This document shows, piece after piece, positions 18,784 to 27,194 of a stretch of DNA of 64,000 bases. Position numbers and translations under genes: made by a program. The notes under the pieces are model-generated. The model worked only from the letters and a program-made list of their open reading frames with translations. It was not told where the DNA came from and did not search any database. The stretch is from Marinobacter sp. F4218 (GTDB lineage: Bacteria > Pseudomonadota > Gammaproteobacteria > Pseudomonadales > Oleiphilaceae): the NCBI RefSeq assembly GCF_019443085.1, contig NZ_JAHZIL010000004.1, positions 434,001 through 498,000 on the forward strand, written 5' to 3'. Each line of letters begins with the position of its first letter. Positions within the stretch are counted from its first letter, which is position 1.

Positions 18784-19698
18784 ATGGCGGCAAGACACTT
18801 TCTGACATTGAACGACATGAACACCACCGAGCTTGAGAGCCTGGTGGATCACGCCACCAGACTCCGCAACGAGTGGCGTCAGGGAAAGGTTCGGGACTCC
18901 CTGAAGAATCGCGTTCTGGCGATGATTTTCGAGAAGTCTTCCACCCGGACCCGAGTCTCGTTCGAAGCCGGCATGGCCCAGCTAGGCGGTTCAGCCCTCT
19001 TCCTGTCTCCGCGGGATACGCAACTGGGGCGCGGTGAGCCGATTGAGGATTCTGCCATCGTGATCTCAAGCATGGTGGACGCCGTTATGATCCGCACCTT
19101 TGCCCACGATACGGTCGAGCGCTTTGCCGCCGCATCCAGAGTGCCTGTGATCAATGCCCTGACTGACGACTTCCACCCCTGCCAGTTGCTTGCGGACATG
19201 CAAACATACCGCGAACATCGTGGCAGCATCCGGGGAGCCACCGTGGCCTGGATTGGCGACGGCAACAATATGTGCCATTCCTACGTCAACGCGGCCTCGC
19301 AGTTCAATTTCCATCTGAATGTAGCCTGTCCGGAGGGTTACGAGCCCGATGCGGCGCTGCTTGAGGCCCATGGTGACCGGGTCACCGTCTTCCGGGACCC
19401 GGCCGAGGCGGCACGCAATGCTAACTTACTGGTCACGGATGTCTGGGCATCAATGGGCCAGGAAGAGGAGCAGAAAATTCGCGAGCGGGCCTTCCGCAAC
19501 TACCAGATCAATCCGGACCTGATGAAGGTCGCGGATAAGGATGCGCTGTTCATGCATTGCCTGCCCGCACACCGCGGCGAAGAAATCTCGGTCGATATGA
19601 TGGAACACCCCGGCTCGGTGGTCTGGGAGGAAGCCGAAAACCGGCTGCACGCGCAGAAGGCGTTGCTGGAATTTCTTATCCTCAACCGCCTGGATTGA
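18784..19698 (+). CDS. argF: Ornithine carbamoyltransferase, anabolic
   Basis: ArgF joins ornithine and carbamoyl phosphate to make citrulline in arginine synthesis. It has 304 residues. The carbamoyl-phosphate loop STRTR is at 53-57, HPCQ at 131-134, the ornithine-side motif near WASMGQE (221-227), and HCLP at 258-261. The length and the absence of an arcABC neighbourhood favour the anabolic form. The start has AGGG about 8 nt upstream. An ABC ATPase gene follows after 4 bp. The 240-bp leader shared with grxD holds a small hairpin with five T (18687-18712) that might attenuate, but this is weak. Confidence 0.95.
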   Translation: MAARHFLTLNDMNTTELESLVDHATRLRNEWRQGKVRDSLKNRVLAMIFEKSSTRTRVSFEAGMAQLGGSALFLSPRDTQLGRGEPIEDSAIVISSMVDAVMIRTFAHDTVERFAAASRVPVINALTDDFHPCQLLADMQTYREHRGSIRGATVAWIGDGNNMCHSYVNAASQFNFHLNVACPEGYEPDAALLEAHGDRVTVFRDPAEAARNANLLVTDVWASMGQEEEQKIRERAFRNYQINPDLMKVADKDALFMHCLPAHRGEEISVDMMEHPGSVVWEEAENRLHAQKALLEFLILNRLD

Positions 19699-19702
19699 GC
19701 CC

Positions 19703-20776
19703 ATGGGAATGACGGCGAATTCTCCGGGAGACTGGCTGCTTGAAGTCAACAACCTGTCCTGCGGTTATGGCGGAGATTCCGTGATCCGGGACGTGAGCTT
19801 TGCTCTGAGTCACGGCGATATCGGCTGCCTGCTCGGTCCCAGTGGTTGTGGGAAAAGCACCATCTTGCGAGCACTGGCGGGCTTTCTCCCGCTAAACAGT
19901 GGCGAAATCTGCCTGCAGTCCCAGGCCATCAGCCTGCCCGGAAGGACACTGCCCCCGGAGAAGCGTCGTATTGGCATGGTGTTCCAGGACTATGCTCTGT
20001 TCCCGCATCTGACAATAGCCGACAACGTCGGTTTCGGCCTCCGCAAAATGCCCAAGGCGGACCGGCGCCAGAAAGTGATGGAACTGCTCGACGTCGTGCA
20101 TCTGCGGGACCTGGCCGACAACTATCCCCATGAGTTGTCAGGTGGCCAGCAACAGAGGGTTGCACTCGCCCGGGCACTGGCACCCGAGCCGACCCTGATC
20201 CTGCTCGACGAGCCATTTTCGAACCTGGACGCAGACCTGCGCCGACGCCTGAGTCTGGATGTTCGGGAAATCCTCAAAACGCTGGGCATCAGCGCCATTC
20301 TGGTCACCCACGACCAGCAGGAAGCCTTCGCCATGTGCGACCAGGTTGCGGTCCTGCGGGACGGGCAAATCCAGCAGTGGGATGTGCCCTACAACCTTTA
20401 TCACGAGCCTTCGAACCGGTTCGTCGCCAGCTTTGTTGGCCAGGGTGGCTTTGTACCGGGGAAGGCGCTGGGGCCGGACACGATTGAATCCGAACTGGGC
20501 GTCATTCGTGGTAACCGGGCGTACAAATGGTCACCGGGCACTCTGGTAGATGTCCTGATTCGACCGGACGACATTCTCTACGATCCGGACTCCGAGCTGC
20601 GCCCCAAGGTGGTTGAGAAAACCTTCGCCGGTACGTCGACGCTATATCGCTTCCGTTGCTCGGAGGAAACCGAGTTCGAGGCCCTGTTCCGCAGCCACCT
20701 GGATTTCCACTTGGGCGAGACGGTGCCAGTGCGGGTTGAAGCCGACCACCTCATTGCATTCGAGCGCACCGCCTGA
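19703..20776 (+). CDS. ABC transporter ATP-binding protein, FbpC/PotA-like
   Basis: This is the ATPase subunit of an importer of the iron(III)/spermidine/sulfate (MOI/CUT1-like) class. It has 357 residues: Walker A GPSGCGKST near 49-57, Q-loop MVFQDYALFPH near 92, signature LSGGQQQRVALARAL near 147, Walker B LILLDEPFSNLD near 170 and H-loop VTHDQQEA near 203. A C-terminal TOBE-like region (about 260-350) follows. The start is 4 bp after the argF stop, suggesting cotranscription. No permease or binding protein gene is near, so its partners lie elsewhere and the substrate cannot be named. The same argF pairing is known in Pseudomonas. Confidence 0.88.
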   Translation: MGMTANSPGDWLLEVNNLSCGYGGDSVIRDVSFALSHGDIGCLLGPSGCGKSTILRALAGFLPLNSGEICLQSQAISLPGRTLPPEKRRIGMVFQDYALFPHLTIADNVGFGLRKMPKADRRQKVMELLDVVHLRDLADNYPHELSGGQQQRVALARALAPEPTLILLDEPFSNLDADLRRRLSLDVREILKTLGISAILVTHDQQEAFAMCDQVAVLRDGQIQQWDVPYNLYHEPSNRFVASFVGQGGFVPGKALGPDTIESELGVIRGNRAYKWSPGTLVDVLIRPDDILYDPDSELRPKVVEKTFAGTSTLYRFRCSEETEFEALFRSHLDFHLGETVPVRVEADHLIAFERTA

Positions 20777-20783
20777 ACAAGGC

Positions 20784-22265
20784 TTAGTTGTTGCAAACGC
20801 GCTCTACCGCATCCAGCCAGCCGGCATACAGTGATTCCCGTAGTGCCGGCCCCATTTCGGGATGGAATTGGCGCTCACACTCCCAGAGACGGGATATCTC
20901 GTCCAGGCTCTCGTAGACTCCGGTTTGCAGGCCCGCAAGAAAGGCGGCACCCAGCGCGGTGGTTTCCGTCACCTTGGGGCGATCCACTGTGACGTTGAGA
21001 ATGTCGGCCAGAAACTGCATCACCCACTCGTTGACCACCATGCCGCCGTCCACGCGCAGTGACTCCAGCCGCGCACCATCGTTTTGAATGGCTCGGACCA
21101 GATCCTTGGTTTGGTAACACACCGACTGCAAACCAGCAGTCACGATTTCCGCGATCCCCGTGTCACGGGTCAGCCCCATGATGGCGCCACGAGCGTGAGG
21201 GTCCCAATGGGGGGCGCCCAGACCGGTGAAGGCGGGCACCATGTACACGGGGTTGTCGACGCCGACCGACTCCGCATGGGCCGACGATTCATCAGCATGA
21301 CTGATCAGCTTCAGCCCATCCCGCAACCACTGCATGGCGGCCCCAGCCACGAAAATGCTCCCCTCCATGGCGTAGCAAGGTTTCCCGTTCAGCCGGTACG
21401 CCATAGTGGTCAATAACCGGTTTTCAGACCGTAATGCCCGATCGCCGGTGTTGAGCATCAGAAAGCAGCCCGTCCCGTAGGTGCTCTTGGCCATCCCGGA
21501 CTCAAAACAGGCCTGACCTATCAGTGCCGCGTGCTGATCACCGGCAATACCGGCGACGGCGACCGGAGCACCCAGCCATTCCGCGTCGGTGCTGCCAAAA
21601 TCGGCTGCGCTGTCCAGGACTTCAGGCAACAGGGCCGTCGGTACTCGAAACAGTTTCAGGAGTTCATCGTCCCAGGCCTGACTGTGGATGTTGAACAGCG
21701 CCGTACGGGATGCATTGGTCGCGTCGGTGTAGTGGGACGTACCACCGGTCAGATTCCACAACAGCCAGCTGTCCACGGTACCGAACGCAAGTTCCCCGGA
21801 TTCGGCCCGGGCTCTCGCGTCCTCGACGTTATCCAGGATCCAGGCAATCTTGGTCGCGGAAAAATAGGGATCGATTAACAGGCCGGTCCGCTCGACAACG
21901 GTATCCTCGTGGCCATCGGTCTTGAGCTTGGTACACAGGGAAGCTGTCCGCCGGTCCTGCCAGACGATGGCGTGGTATATGGGCTTGCCGGTGGAACGTT
22001 CCCAGATCACCGTGGTCTCGCGCTGGTTGGTGATGCCGATGCCGGACAATTGCCTGGCCGCCACGCCGGCTTTCTCCAGTGCACCCCGACAAACCGCCAG
22101 CGTACTGTCCCAGATTTCCAGCGCGTCATGCTCCACCCAACCATCCCTCGGGAAATACTGGTGAAACTCCTGCTGGTCAACAGCGACGCTGCTGCCGCTC
22201 TCGTCAAATACAATGGCACGGGAACTCGTGGTTCCCTGGTCGATGGCAAGCAGATAGCGGGTCAT
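20784..22265 (-). CDS. glpK: Glycerol kinase
   Basis: GlpK phosphorylates glycerol to glycerol-3-phosphate. It has 493 residues from the ATG at 22263-22265, chosen because GGAG lies 6 nt upstream; an ATG two codons earlier (22271) leaves no spacing. FGGY-family features: [19 protein letters not shown] at the N terminus, [13 protein letters not shown] near 77, WLLWNLTGG near 165, and the C-terminal ATP-site signature [19 protein letters not shown] near 405. It is alone on its strand; no glpF, glpD or glpR is in the window. It converges on the ABC ATPase gene with 7 bp between stops. Confidence 0.96.
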   Translation of the reverse strand: MTRYLLAIDQGTTSSRAIVFDESGSSVAVDQQEFHQYFPRDGWVEHDALEIWDSTLAVCRGALEKAGVAARQLSGIGITNQRETTVIWERSTGKPIYHAIVWQDRRTASLCTKLKTDGHEDTVVERTGLLIDPYFSATKIAWILDNVEDARARAESGELAFGTVDSWLLWNLTGGTSHYTDATNASRTALFNIHSQAWDDELLKLFRVPTALLPEVLDSAADFGSTDAEWLGAPVAVAGIAGDQHAALIGQACFESGMAKSTYGTGCFLMLNTGDRALRSENRLLTTMAYRLNGKPCYAMEGSIFVAGAAMQWLRDGLKLISHADESSAHAESVGVDNPVYMVPAFTGLGAPHWDPHARGAIMGLTRDTGIAEIVTAGLQSVCYQTKDLVRAIQNDGARLESLRVDGGMVVNEWVMQFLADILNVTVDRPKVTETTALGAAFLAGLQTGVYESLDEISRLWECERQFHPEMGPALRESLYAGWLDAVERVCNN

Positions 22266-22350
22266 GGACATCTCCGGTTGTTTTTCCGGATTCTAGCAGC
22301 AGTGCCACGACGGTGAGAGTGAACAGGACAAAAAACGGGAGGAAAGGCAT

Positions 22351-22378
22351 AAAAAAAGGGCCGGAAAAACCGGCCCTT
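22351..22378 (-). terminator. Rho-independent terminator of the two-component operon
   Basis: The stem GGGCCGG (22358-22364) / CCGGCCC (22370-22376) has a 5-nt loop. On the minus strand a run of seven T follows (22351-22357). It lies 148 bp after the sensor kinase stop and just upstream of the glpK promoter region, so it insulates the two. The 254 bp between glpK and the kinase hold this and nothing else I can recognise. Confidence 0.88.
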
Positions 22379-22525
22379 AAATGACGAATGAAACAAGGAA
22401 AGTTCGTAAGAACTACAACCTCAAAAGTCATCCCTTACGCTTTCTATTATTGATAATGTCGCCGGGATCTTCAGTAGCGGTTATGTAGCAGCTTTGTTAC
22501 ATCAGGTTAGAGGGTGAGGTGCAGT

Positions 22526-24106
22526 TCACACAACGGCATCGACAGGCTTCTTACGCGGCCACACCAGGCTGAATCGGGCCCCGCCCAACGCATCGCTACG
22601 GCCGACAAAGGCCTGGCCACCGTGCCAATAGAGAATCCGCCGAACAATAGAGAGCCCCAGACCGTAGCCACCGGAGGTCCGTGTCCGACTGTCATCGAGC
22701 CGGGCAAACGCGGTAAACACTTTTTCCCAATCCTGCTCCGGCACGCCTGGCCCGTCGTCCTCAACGTCGATGCGACAATTGTCCTCGTCAATGTGACAGC
22801 GAACCAGCACACGACCTTCGGCATACCGACCCGCATTGCCTACCAGGTTCTGGATAGCCCGGTGAATGTAGCGGGGTTCGACATCCGACATTGCCCACCG
22901 TTCCGCCTCCGGTTCGATGTCTGCCTCGATGACCAGCGCCGGGCGAATGATCTGCTGTTCGGAAACCACCTGCCGGACCAGATCCGTCACCGATGCCTCC
23001 TGCAGCGAAAATACGGGGCCGCCCTGCTCAAGGCGGGCGTACGTCAGAATCTCATCGATGAGTTCATCCAGCTCCTGGATGTCGCCATCGATGTCGTCGA
23101 GCTGTTTCTGCAGCCGGTCCTTGTCCTGGCAGGACTCGATCATCTGAACGCCAAACCGGATTCGTGCGACCGGCGTCCGTAACTCGTGGGACACTGCATG
23201 AATCATTTCACGCTGGACCTGAACCAGACGCTGGATGTGTTCCGCCATCCCGTTAAAGGAGGCCGCCAGCCTGGACACCAGGGTGCCGGTACCGGCTTCA
23301 ACTCGCGCCCCCATCTCGCCCCTGGCTATGCGGATCGCAACCGACTCCACCTTGCGAAGATTACTGTCGACTTCACGCAATCCGAGATACAGCGCCACCG
23401 CGAGCACGCTACCGATGACCAGGACCATTAACAGAATGACCGGCCACGCCCAGGGGTCAAAGGGGCCCGCCATATCCATCCGCAACAACTCCCCGTCTTC
23501 AAGCCTGATCAACACTTGCCCCTGCCCGGAGGCATCATCACGAAAGAACACCATGCCCTGTCTGGCAACCTGATCAAGCACCTCAGCGGAAGGCAGAAGC
23601 GCAACGTCATCAACCGGCCGCACCCGGACATTCAGCTCCTCCGACATCCGCGCTGCCATTTCCGAGCGCTCGTCGGAACCGGATGAATCCAGGTGCCACC
23701 GAACGATCAGGGCCACCGCTTCAGCGACCTGCTTATAGGTATCGTCCAGCCGCACCTGCAGGACCCGGCCTTCTTCCGGTGCGCCCACCAGAATTCGGTA
23801 ACCGGTCGAGCCTTCCACAGCGACGACCTGATGGTAGCCGAGACGTTCAAGGGTGATCGCGGACAAGGATTCGAGCTCTGCCGAACCGAGGACGGAAAAG
23901 TTGTAGAGCGATCCAAGCCAGTGATAGCGATCGGAGGCCGCTGGATCGGACTGCAGCCAGCGCATCAGAGGCTCGGGGAAACGCTCATGCCAGAACTGTG
24001 ATCTGACCGAATTGACACCGACAAACAACGCTACACAGAGCAGCACCACCAGTGCTGTCAGGCCGGCAACTCGGGCATAAAGCTTGAGGAAGAACATCAG
24101 GGGCAT
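22526..24106 (-). CDS. Sensor histidine kinase, RstB-like
   Basis: The membrane sensor of an OmpR-class two-component system. It has 526 residues from the ATG at 24104-24106. There are two membrane helices (about 8-30 and 200-222) around a periplasmic domain of about 170 residues, then HAMP (FNGMAEHIQRL near 280). HisKA follows with the phospho-acceptor histidine in AVSHELRTPVARIRFG near 300, then HATPase with NLVGNAGRYA, DVEDDGPGVPE and GGYGLGLSIV. The H-box context and periplasmic layout resemble RstB. The signal is unknown. It lies 68 bp after the response regulator gene and ends in a terminator. A longer start at 24142 is less likely. Confidence 0.85.
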   Translation of the reverse strand: MPLMFFLKLYARVAGLTALVVLLCVALFVGVNSVRSQFWHERFPEPLMRWLQSDPAASDRYHWLGSLYNFSVLGSAELESLSAITLERLGYHQVVAVEGSTGYRILVGAPEEGRVLQVRLDDTYKQVAEAVALIVRWHLDSSGSDERSEMAARMSEELNVRVRPVDDVALLPSAEVLDQVARQGMVFFRDDASGQGQVLIRLEDGELLRMDMAGPFDPWAWPVILLMVLVIGSVLAVALYLGLREVDSNLRKVESVAIRIARGEMGARVEAGTGTLVSRLAASFNGMAEHIQRLVQVQREMIHAVSHELRTPVARIRFGVQMIESCQDKDRLQKQLDDIDGDIQELDELIDEILTYARLEQGGPVFSLQEASVTDLVRQVVSEQQIIRPALVIEADIEPEAERWAMSDVEPRYIHRAIQNLVGNAGRYAEGRVLVRCHIDEDNCRIDVEDDGPGVPEQDWEKVFTAFARLDDSRTRTSGGYGLGLSIVRRILYWHGGQAFVGRSDALGGARFSLVWPRKKPVDAVV

Positions 24107-24174
24107 GTCACAAACCCTGGCACGGAACGCCGGCGTAACCAACGCGGTTCACACCGGCTCCAGAGGCTGAATCG

Positions 24175-24912
24175 TCAGGCTTCCTTAACGAACAGGTAGC
24201 CTTTGCTGCGAACGGTCTTGATTCGCCGTGGGTGGATGGGATCGTCACCAATTTTCGGCCGTATCCGGGAAACCCGGACATCGATGGAGCGATCCTGGCC
24301 GTCGTACTCGATGCCACGCAATGCCGTGAAGATTTCTTCCCGGCTGAGCACGCGACCGGCATTGCTGGCGAGCAGCCAGAGCAGATCGAATTCCGCGCTG
24401 GTCAGATCGATGCTTTCGTCGCTCAACCAGGCTTCGCGCATAGAGCGGTCGACCACAAGGTCATTGAACTGCAACCGTACCGGTTCCTCCCCGCTCTTTT
24501 CTTCACCACCATTCTGGCCGGTCTCGGTAACCCGGCGCAACATAGCCCGGATCCGGGCCAGCAGGACACGGGGCTTGACCGGCTTGCCGACGTAGTCGTC
24601 TGCGCCCATTTCCAGACCCAACACCTGATCCAGGTCGTCGGTGCGGGCAGTCAGCATGATGATTGGACCGGAGTAGTAAGGGCGCACCCGACGACAGATA
24701 GACAAACCATCCTCGCCCGGCAGCATCAGGTCCAGAACCACCAGATCAGGCTGTTCGTTCCGGATGCGCTCCACAGCCGGGCCCCCATGGGTTTCGAGGG
24801 ACACCTGTAGCCCGTTACTTTCCAGATACTCACGGGTCAGTTCTGCCAGCCGCTCGTCATCCTCGACAATGAGAATTCGCCAACTTTCGTTTGTCTGTTC
24901 CACGCCATCCAT
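24175..24912 (-). CDS. Response regulator, OmpR/PhoB family, RstA-like
   Basis: A DNA-binding response regulator of 245 residues from the ATG at 24910-24912 (ATGs at 24945 and 24984 in the same frame are possible). The receiver domain has acidic EDDE near 19, the phospho-aspartate in LVVLDLMLPGEDG near 57, T in MLTARTDD near 84 and K in GKPVKPR near 107. The C-terminal winged helix (about 145-243) has DLTSAEFDLLWLLA and DVRVSRIRPKIGDD. Overall it resembles RstA more than PhoB. It is paired with the downstream kinase and divergent from olsB. The intergenic DNA holds repeated response-regulator-like boxes, so autoregulation and control of olsB are both possible. Confidence 0.87.
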   Translation of the reverse strand: MDGVEQTNESWRILIVEDDERLAELTREYLESNGLQVSLETHGGPAVERIRNEQPDLVVLDLMLPGEDGLSICRRVRPYYSGPIIMLTARTDDLDQVLGLEMGADDYVGKPVKPRVLLARIRAMLRRVTETGQNGGEEKSGEEPVRLQFNDLVVDRSMREAWLSDESIDLTSAEFDLLWLLASNAGRVLSREEIFTALRGIEYDGQDRSIDVRVSRIRPKIGDDPIHPRRIKTVRSKGYLFVKEA

Positions 24913-24974
24913 CTCTGGTTTTGTTATTTCGGTTGTGAGTAACATTGCTTGCCCGACGATACAGGCAACCTGCC

Positions 24975-25030
24975 GTAACAGCAATTATACATGCTATTCA
25001 GAAATATACATGGAAGGACGCCTCTGTTAC
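24975..25030 (-). promoter_or_regulatory. Putative promoter/operator of the response-regulator gene
   Basis: On the minus strand TATAAT (24984-24989) is a consensus -10. The region is bracketed by the inverted repeat GTAACAG (24975-24981) / CTGTTAC (25024-25030) and holds two identical TATACATG copies (24986-24993 and 25005-25012, 19 bp start to start). TACAT and GTTACA are the two halves of the E. coli RstA box, although the spacing differs here. This is consistent with autoregulation by the RstA-like protein; that link is inference. Confidence 0.5.
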
Positions 25031-25072
25031 ACCCCGTGACAATAGGCACAACTGGCCCAGATCCAAGGGCAA

Positions 25073-25111
25073 TGTCACGAAGACGTCACTCCCCGGTCAC
25101 CCATGTGTCAC
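25073..25111 (+). promoter_or_regulatory. Four 11-bp direct repeats (Pho-box-like) upstream of olsB
   Basis: GTCAC occurs at 25074, 25085, 25096 and 25107: four exact copies at a period of exactly 11 bp, as in TGTCACGAAGA / CGTCACTCCCC / GGTCACCCATG / TGTCACACCGG. Tandem TGTCA units 11 bp apart are the geometry of PhoB (Pho box) sites. A possible -10 (CATAAC, 25120-25125) follows 8 bp after the last unit, and the olsB ATG is 49 bp downstream of the array. PhoB or the adjacent OmpR-class regulator is the likely binder. The repeats are seen; the regulator is inferred. Confidence 0.75.
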
Positions 25112-25159
25112 ACCGGCTTCATAACCTTGTCGGCAAATGGACACAGAAGAGACCATGCC

Positions 25160-25921
25160 ATGACCGCACAATCCCTGAGACCCCGCCGCAGTGCCCGTCG
25201 GCTGAAAACCGATACCACCCGCACCCCTGACATGATCGAAGAGGCACAGCGTTTACGCTATCGGGTGTTCTCGGAAGAATACGGCAGCGATCTCGGCGCG
25301 GAAATTCCAGGCCTCGACGCAGACACTTTCGATACCGTCTGCGACCACCTGGTTGTGACCGATAGCGACAACGGTCAATTGGTGGCCACCACCAGAATCC
25401 TGCACCAGGCAGACACCGGCCCTGTCGGCGGCTTCTACTCGGCCGGGGAGTTTGAGCTTTCTGCCCTCAAGAACCTGCCCGGCGCCGTTGCCGAACTAGG
25501 ACGCACCTGCGTGCATCCCGACTACCGGAATGGCGCGACCATCAGCCTGCTCTGGTCTGCGGTGGCAGAATACCTGGTGTCCCACAACGTCGACTACCTG
25601 ATCGGCTGCGCGAGCATCAGCATGTCCGATGGCGGACTCAAGGCCTGGCGGATTGCTCGTCACCTGCAACGGGAATACCTGGCGGACGACACCTTCCGAG
25701 TCTACCCCCTGCGCGCCCTTCCGCACCTGACCCACACTGCCAACGAGGAGCGCCCGGTAGAGGTACCACCGCTCCTGAAGGCCTATATGCGACTCGGCGC
25801 ACGAGTCTGCGGCGAGCCGTGCTGGGACCCCGACTTCCGGTGCGCTGACCTGCTCGTGCTCCTTGAGGTCAACAACCTGGCCTCCCGTTACAGCCGGCAC
25901 TTTCTGGGCAAGGCTTCCTGA
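25160..25921 (+). CDS. olsB: L-ornithine N(alpha)-acyltransferase
   Basis: OlsB transfers a 3-hydroxyacyl group from acyl carrier protein to the alpha-amino group of ornithine, giving lyso-ornithine lipid, the first step to a phosphorus-free membrane lipid. It has 253 residues from the ATG at 25160. The GNAT-like fold shows RLRYRVFSEEYG near 33, VCDHLVVTD, ATTRIL, AELGRTCVHPDYRNGATISL near 120 and the cysteine-bearing LIGCASISMSDGG near 155. The next gene, an acyltransferase 24 bp later, supplies step two. A longer in-frame start at 25103 would run into the repeat array and was rejected. It is divergent from the two-component genes. Confidence 0.88.
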   Translation: MTAQSLRPRRSARRLKTDTTRTPDMIEEAQRLRYRVFSEEYGSDLGAEIPGLDADTFDTVCDHLVVTDSDNGQLVATTRILHQADTGPVGGFYSAGEFELSALKNLPGAVAELGRTCVHPDYRNGATISLLWSAVAEYLVSHNVDYLIGCASISMSDGGLKAWRIARHLQREYLADDTFRVYPLRALPHLTHTANEERPVEVPPLLKAYMRLGARVCGEPCWDPDFRCADLLVLLEVNNLASRYSRHFLGKAS

Positions 25922-25945
25922 AGCAGAAACGGCCAGGAGGCCCCC

Positions 25946-26764
25946 ATGGAATGGCTCAGACTGACCTTCCGGCTCACAAACTTCAGCCTGTTCCTGGCGG
26001 CCACCGGCTTGCTGGCGACGTCTCTTCTGATAGCCGAAATCCTGGCGCGGCGGCCCATTGACCGCACGCGCTGGGCCCGGCGCTGTTTCCGCGGTGCATG
26101 CTGGTGCCTCGGCCTCGACATTCATGTCCACGGCACGCCCCCCGTTCGAAACGCCCTCGTTGCCAGCAACCATATCAGTTGGTCAGACATTCCGATTCTG
26201 GGCAGCCTCACCCCGGTCCTGTTCCTGTCCAAGGCCGAGGTCGGGCAATGGCCGGTGATTGGCTGGCTGGCACGAGAGGCGGGTACACTTTTCATCAAGC
26301 GTGGCGGCGGCAAGGCCCGGCGAATCCGGCGAGCAATTGCCGAAAAGCTCGCAGCAGGCGAATCCATTCTCATCTTTCCGGAAGCAACGACCAGTTGCGG
26401 CCTGACCGTTCTACCCTTCCACGGCTTGCTCCTAGGCGCTGCCGCAGATTCCGGCGTCCCGATTCAGCCGGTGACCATCAGTTACCGGCGCAACGGGCGC
26501 CCGGACCACCTGGCCCCCTTTGTGGGGGAGGACACCTTCCACGGTCACATCGTGACGATGCTGAGACATCGACCCGCTCAGGTCGATGTGCTTTTTCACC
26601 GCCCGATCGAAGTGGGCCCGGAGACGGGCACAGCGGGCCTCGCGGAACAGCTCCGGAACATTGTGCGGGCGGGCTTGGCCGGAATCCAGCAGGGAGAACT
26701 GGACGTTCAGACTGAGCAGGGGATCAGAACAGCGGGCGACCCTGGGTTATCTCGTCCTCAGTAG
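25946..26764 (+). CDS. olsA: Lyso-ornithine lipid O-acyltransferase (PlsC family)
   Basis: A 1-acylglycerol-3-phosphate-acyltransferase-like protein which, next to olsB, most likely acylates the hydroxyl of lyso-ornithine lipid to give ornithine lipid. It has 272 residues. A hydrophobic N-terminal helix (about 12-32) precedes catalytic motif I NHISWSD near 74 (NHxxxxD), FIKRGGG near 117, and motif III FPEATTS near 150. The motif is FPEATT where many PlsC proteins have FPEGTR, as in OlsA-type enzymes. The start has a strong AGGAGG site. Its last 41 bp overlap the convergent FKBP gene. A general phospholipid acyltransferase role cannot be excluded. Confidence 0.83.
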   Translation: MEWLRLTFRLTNFSLFLAATGLLATSLLIAEILARRPIDRTRWARRCFRGACWCLGLDIHVHGTPPVRNALVASNHISWSDIPILGSLTPVLFLSKAEVGQWPVIGWLAREAGTLFIKRGGGKARRIRRAIAEKLAAGESILIFPEATTSCGLTVLPFHGLLLGAAADSGVPIQPVTISYRRNGRPDHLAPFVGEDTFHGHIVTMLRHRPAQVDVLFHRPIEVGPETGTAGLAEQLRNIVRAGLAGIQQGELDVQTEQGIRTAGDPGLSRPQ

Positions 26765-27194
26765 CTTCCCGCCGACCGACGATTTCCAGGTCAAAGTAGA
26801 GCGTGAAGCCCGCCAGCGGATGATTGGCGTCAACCTTCACCAGGTTTCCGTCAATGCCGACGACCTGGACGATCTTGGCCTCGTCGCCGGTGTTGGTCTG
26901 AAACTTCATGCCGATCTGAAGATCTTCCACGCCCTCAAACATGGACCGTGGCACCTTGCGGATCAGCTCCGGATTGTGTTCACCATAAGCCATCGCAGGC
27001 GGGACCGTGACTTCCAGGCAATCGCCCACGTTGCGATCTTTCACCGCTTTCTGAATACCCTCAATGATGTCGGGGCTGCCATAGATAAAGTGGAGCGGCT
27101 CGCTACCTTCGGAGGTGTCAACGAGTTCGCCAATCTTGTTCTTCAGAACGTAGTGGACGGTGAAAACTTCGGGTTTGGCTTGTGAAACATCCAT
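26724..27194 (-). CDS. FKBP-type peptidyl-prolyl isomerase, SlyD-like
   Basis: A peptidyl-prolyl cis-trans isomerase and chaperone of the SlyD/FkpB group. It has 156 residues: the FKBP half (VHYVLKNKIGELVDTS near 13, IYGSPDIIEGIQKAV near 37, VPPAMAYGEH near 64) with the inserted IF domain (about 73-125). The second half is VDANHPLAGFTLYFDLEIV. It lacks the histidine-rich metal tail of E. coli SlyD. Its ATG shares one base with the upstream acetyl-CoA hydrolase stop (TGATG), so translation is coupled. Its end overlaps olsA by 41 bp tail to tail. Confidence 0.9.
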   Translation of the reverse strand: MDVSQAKPEVFTVHYVLKNKIGELVDTSEGSEPLHFIYGSPDIIEGIQKAVKDRNVGDCLEVTVPPAMAYGEHNPELIRKVPRSMFEGVEDLQIGMKFQTNTGDEAKIVQVVGIDGNLVKVDANHPLAGFTLYFDLEIVGRREATEDEITQGRPLF

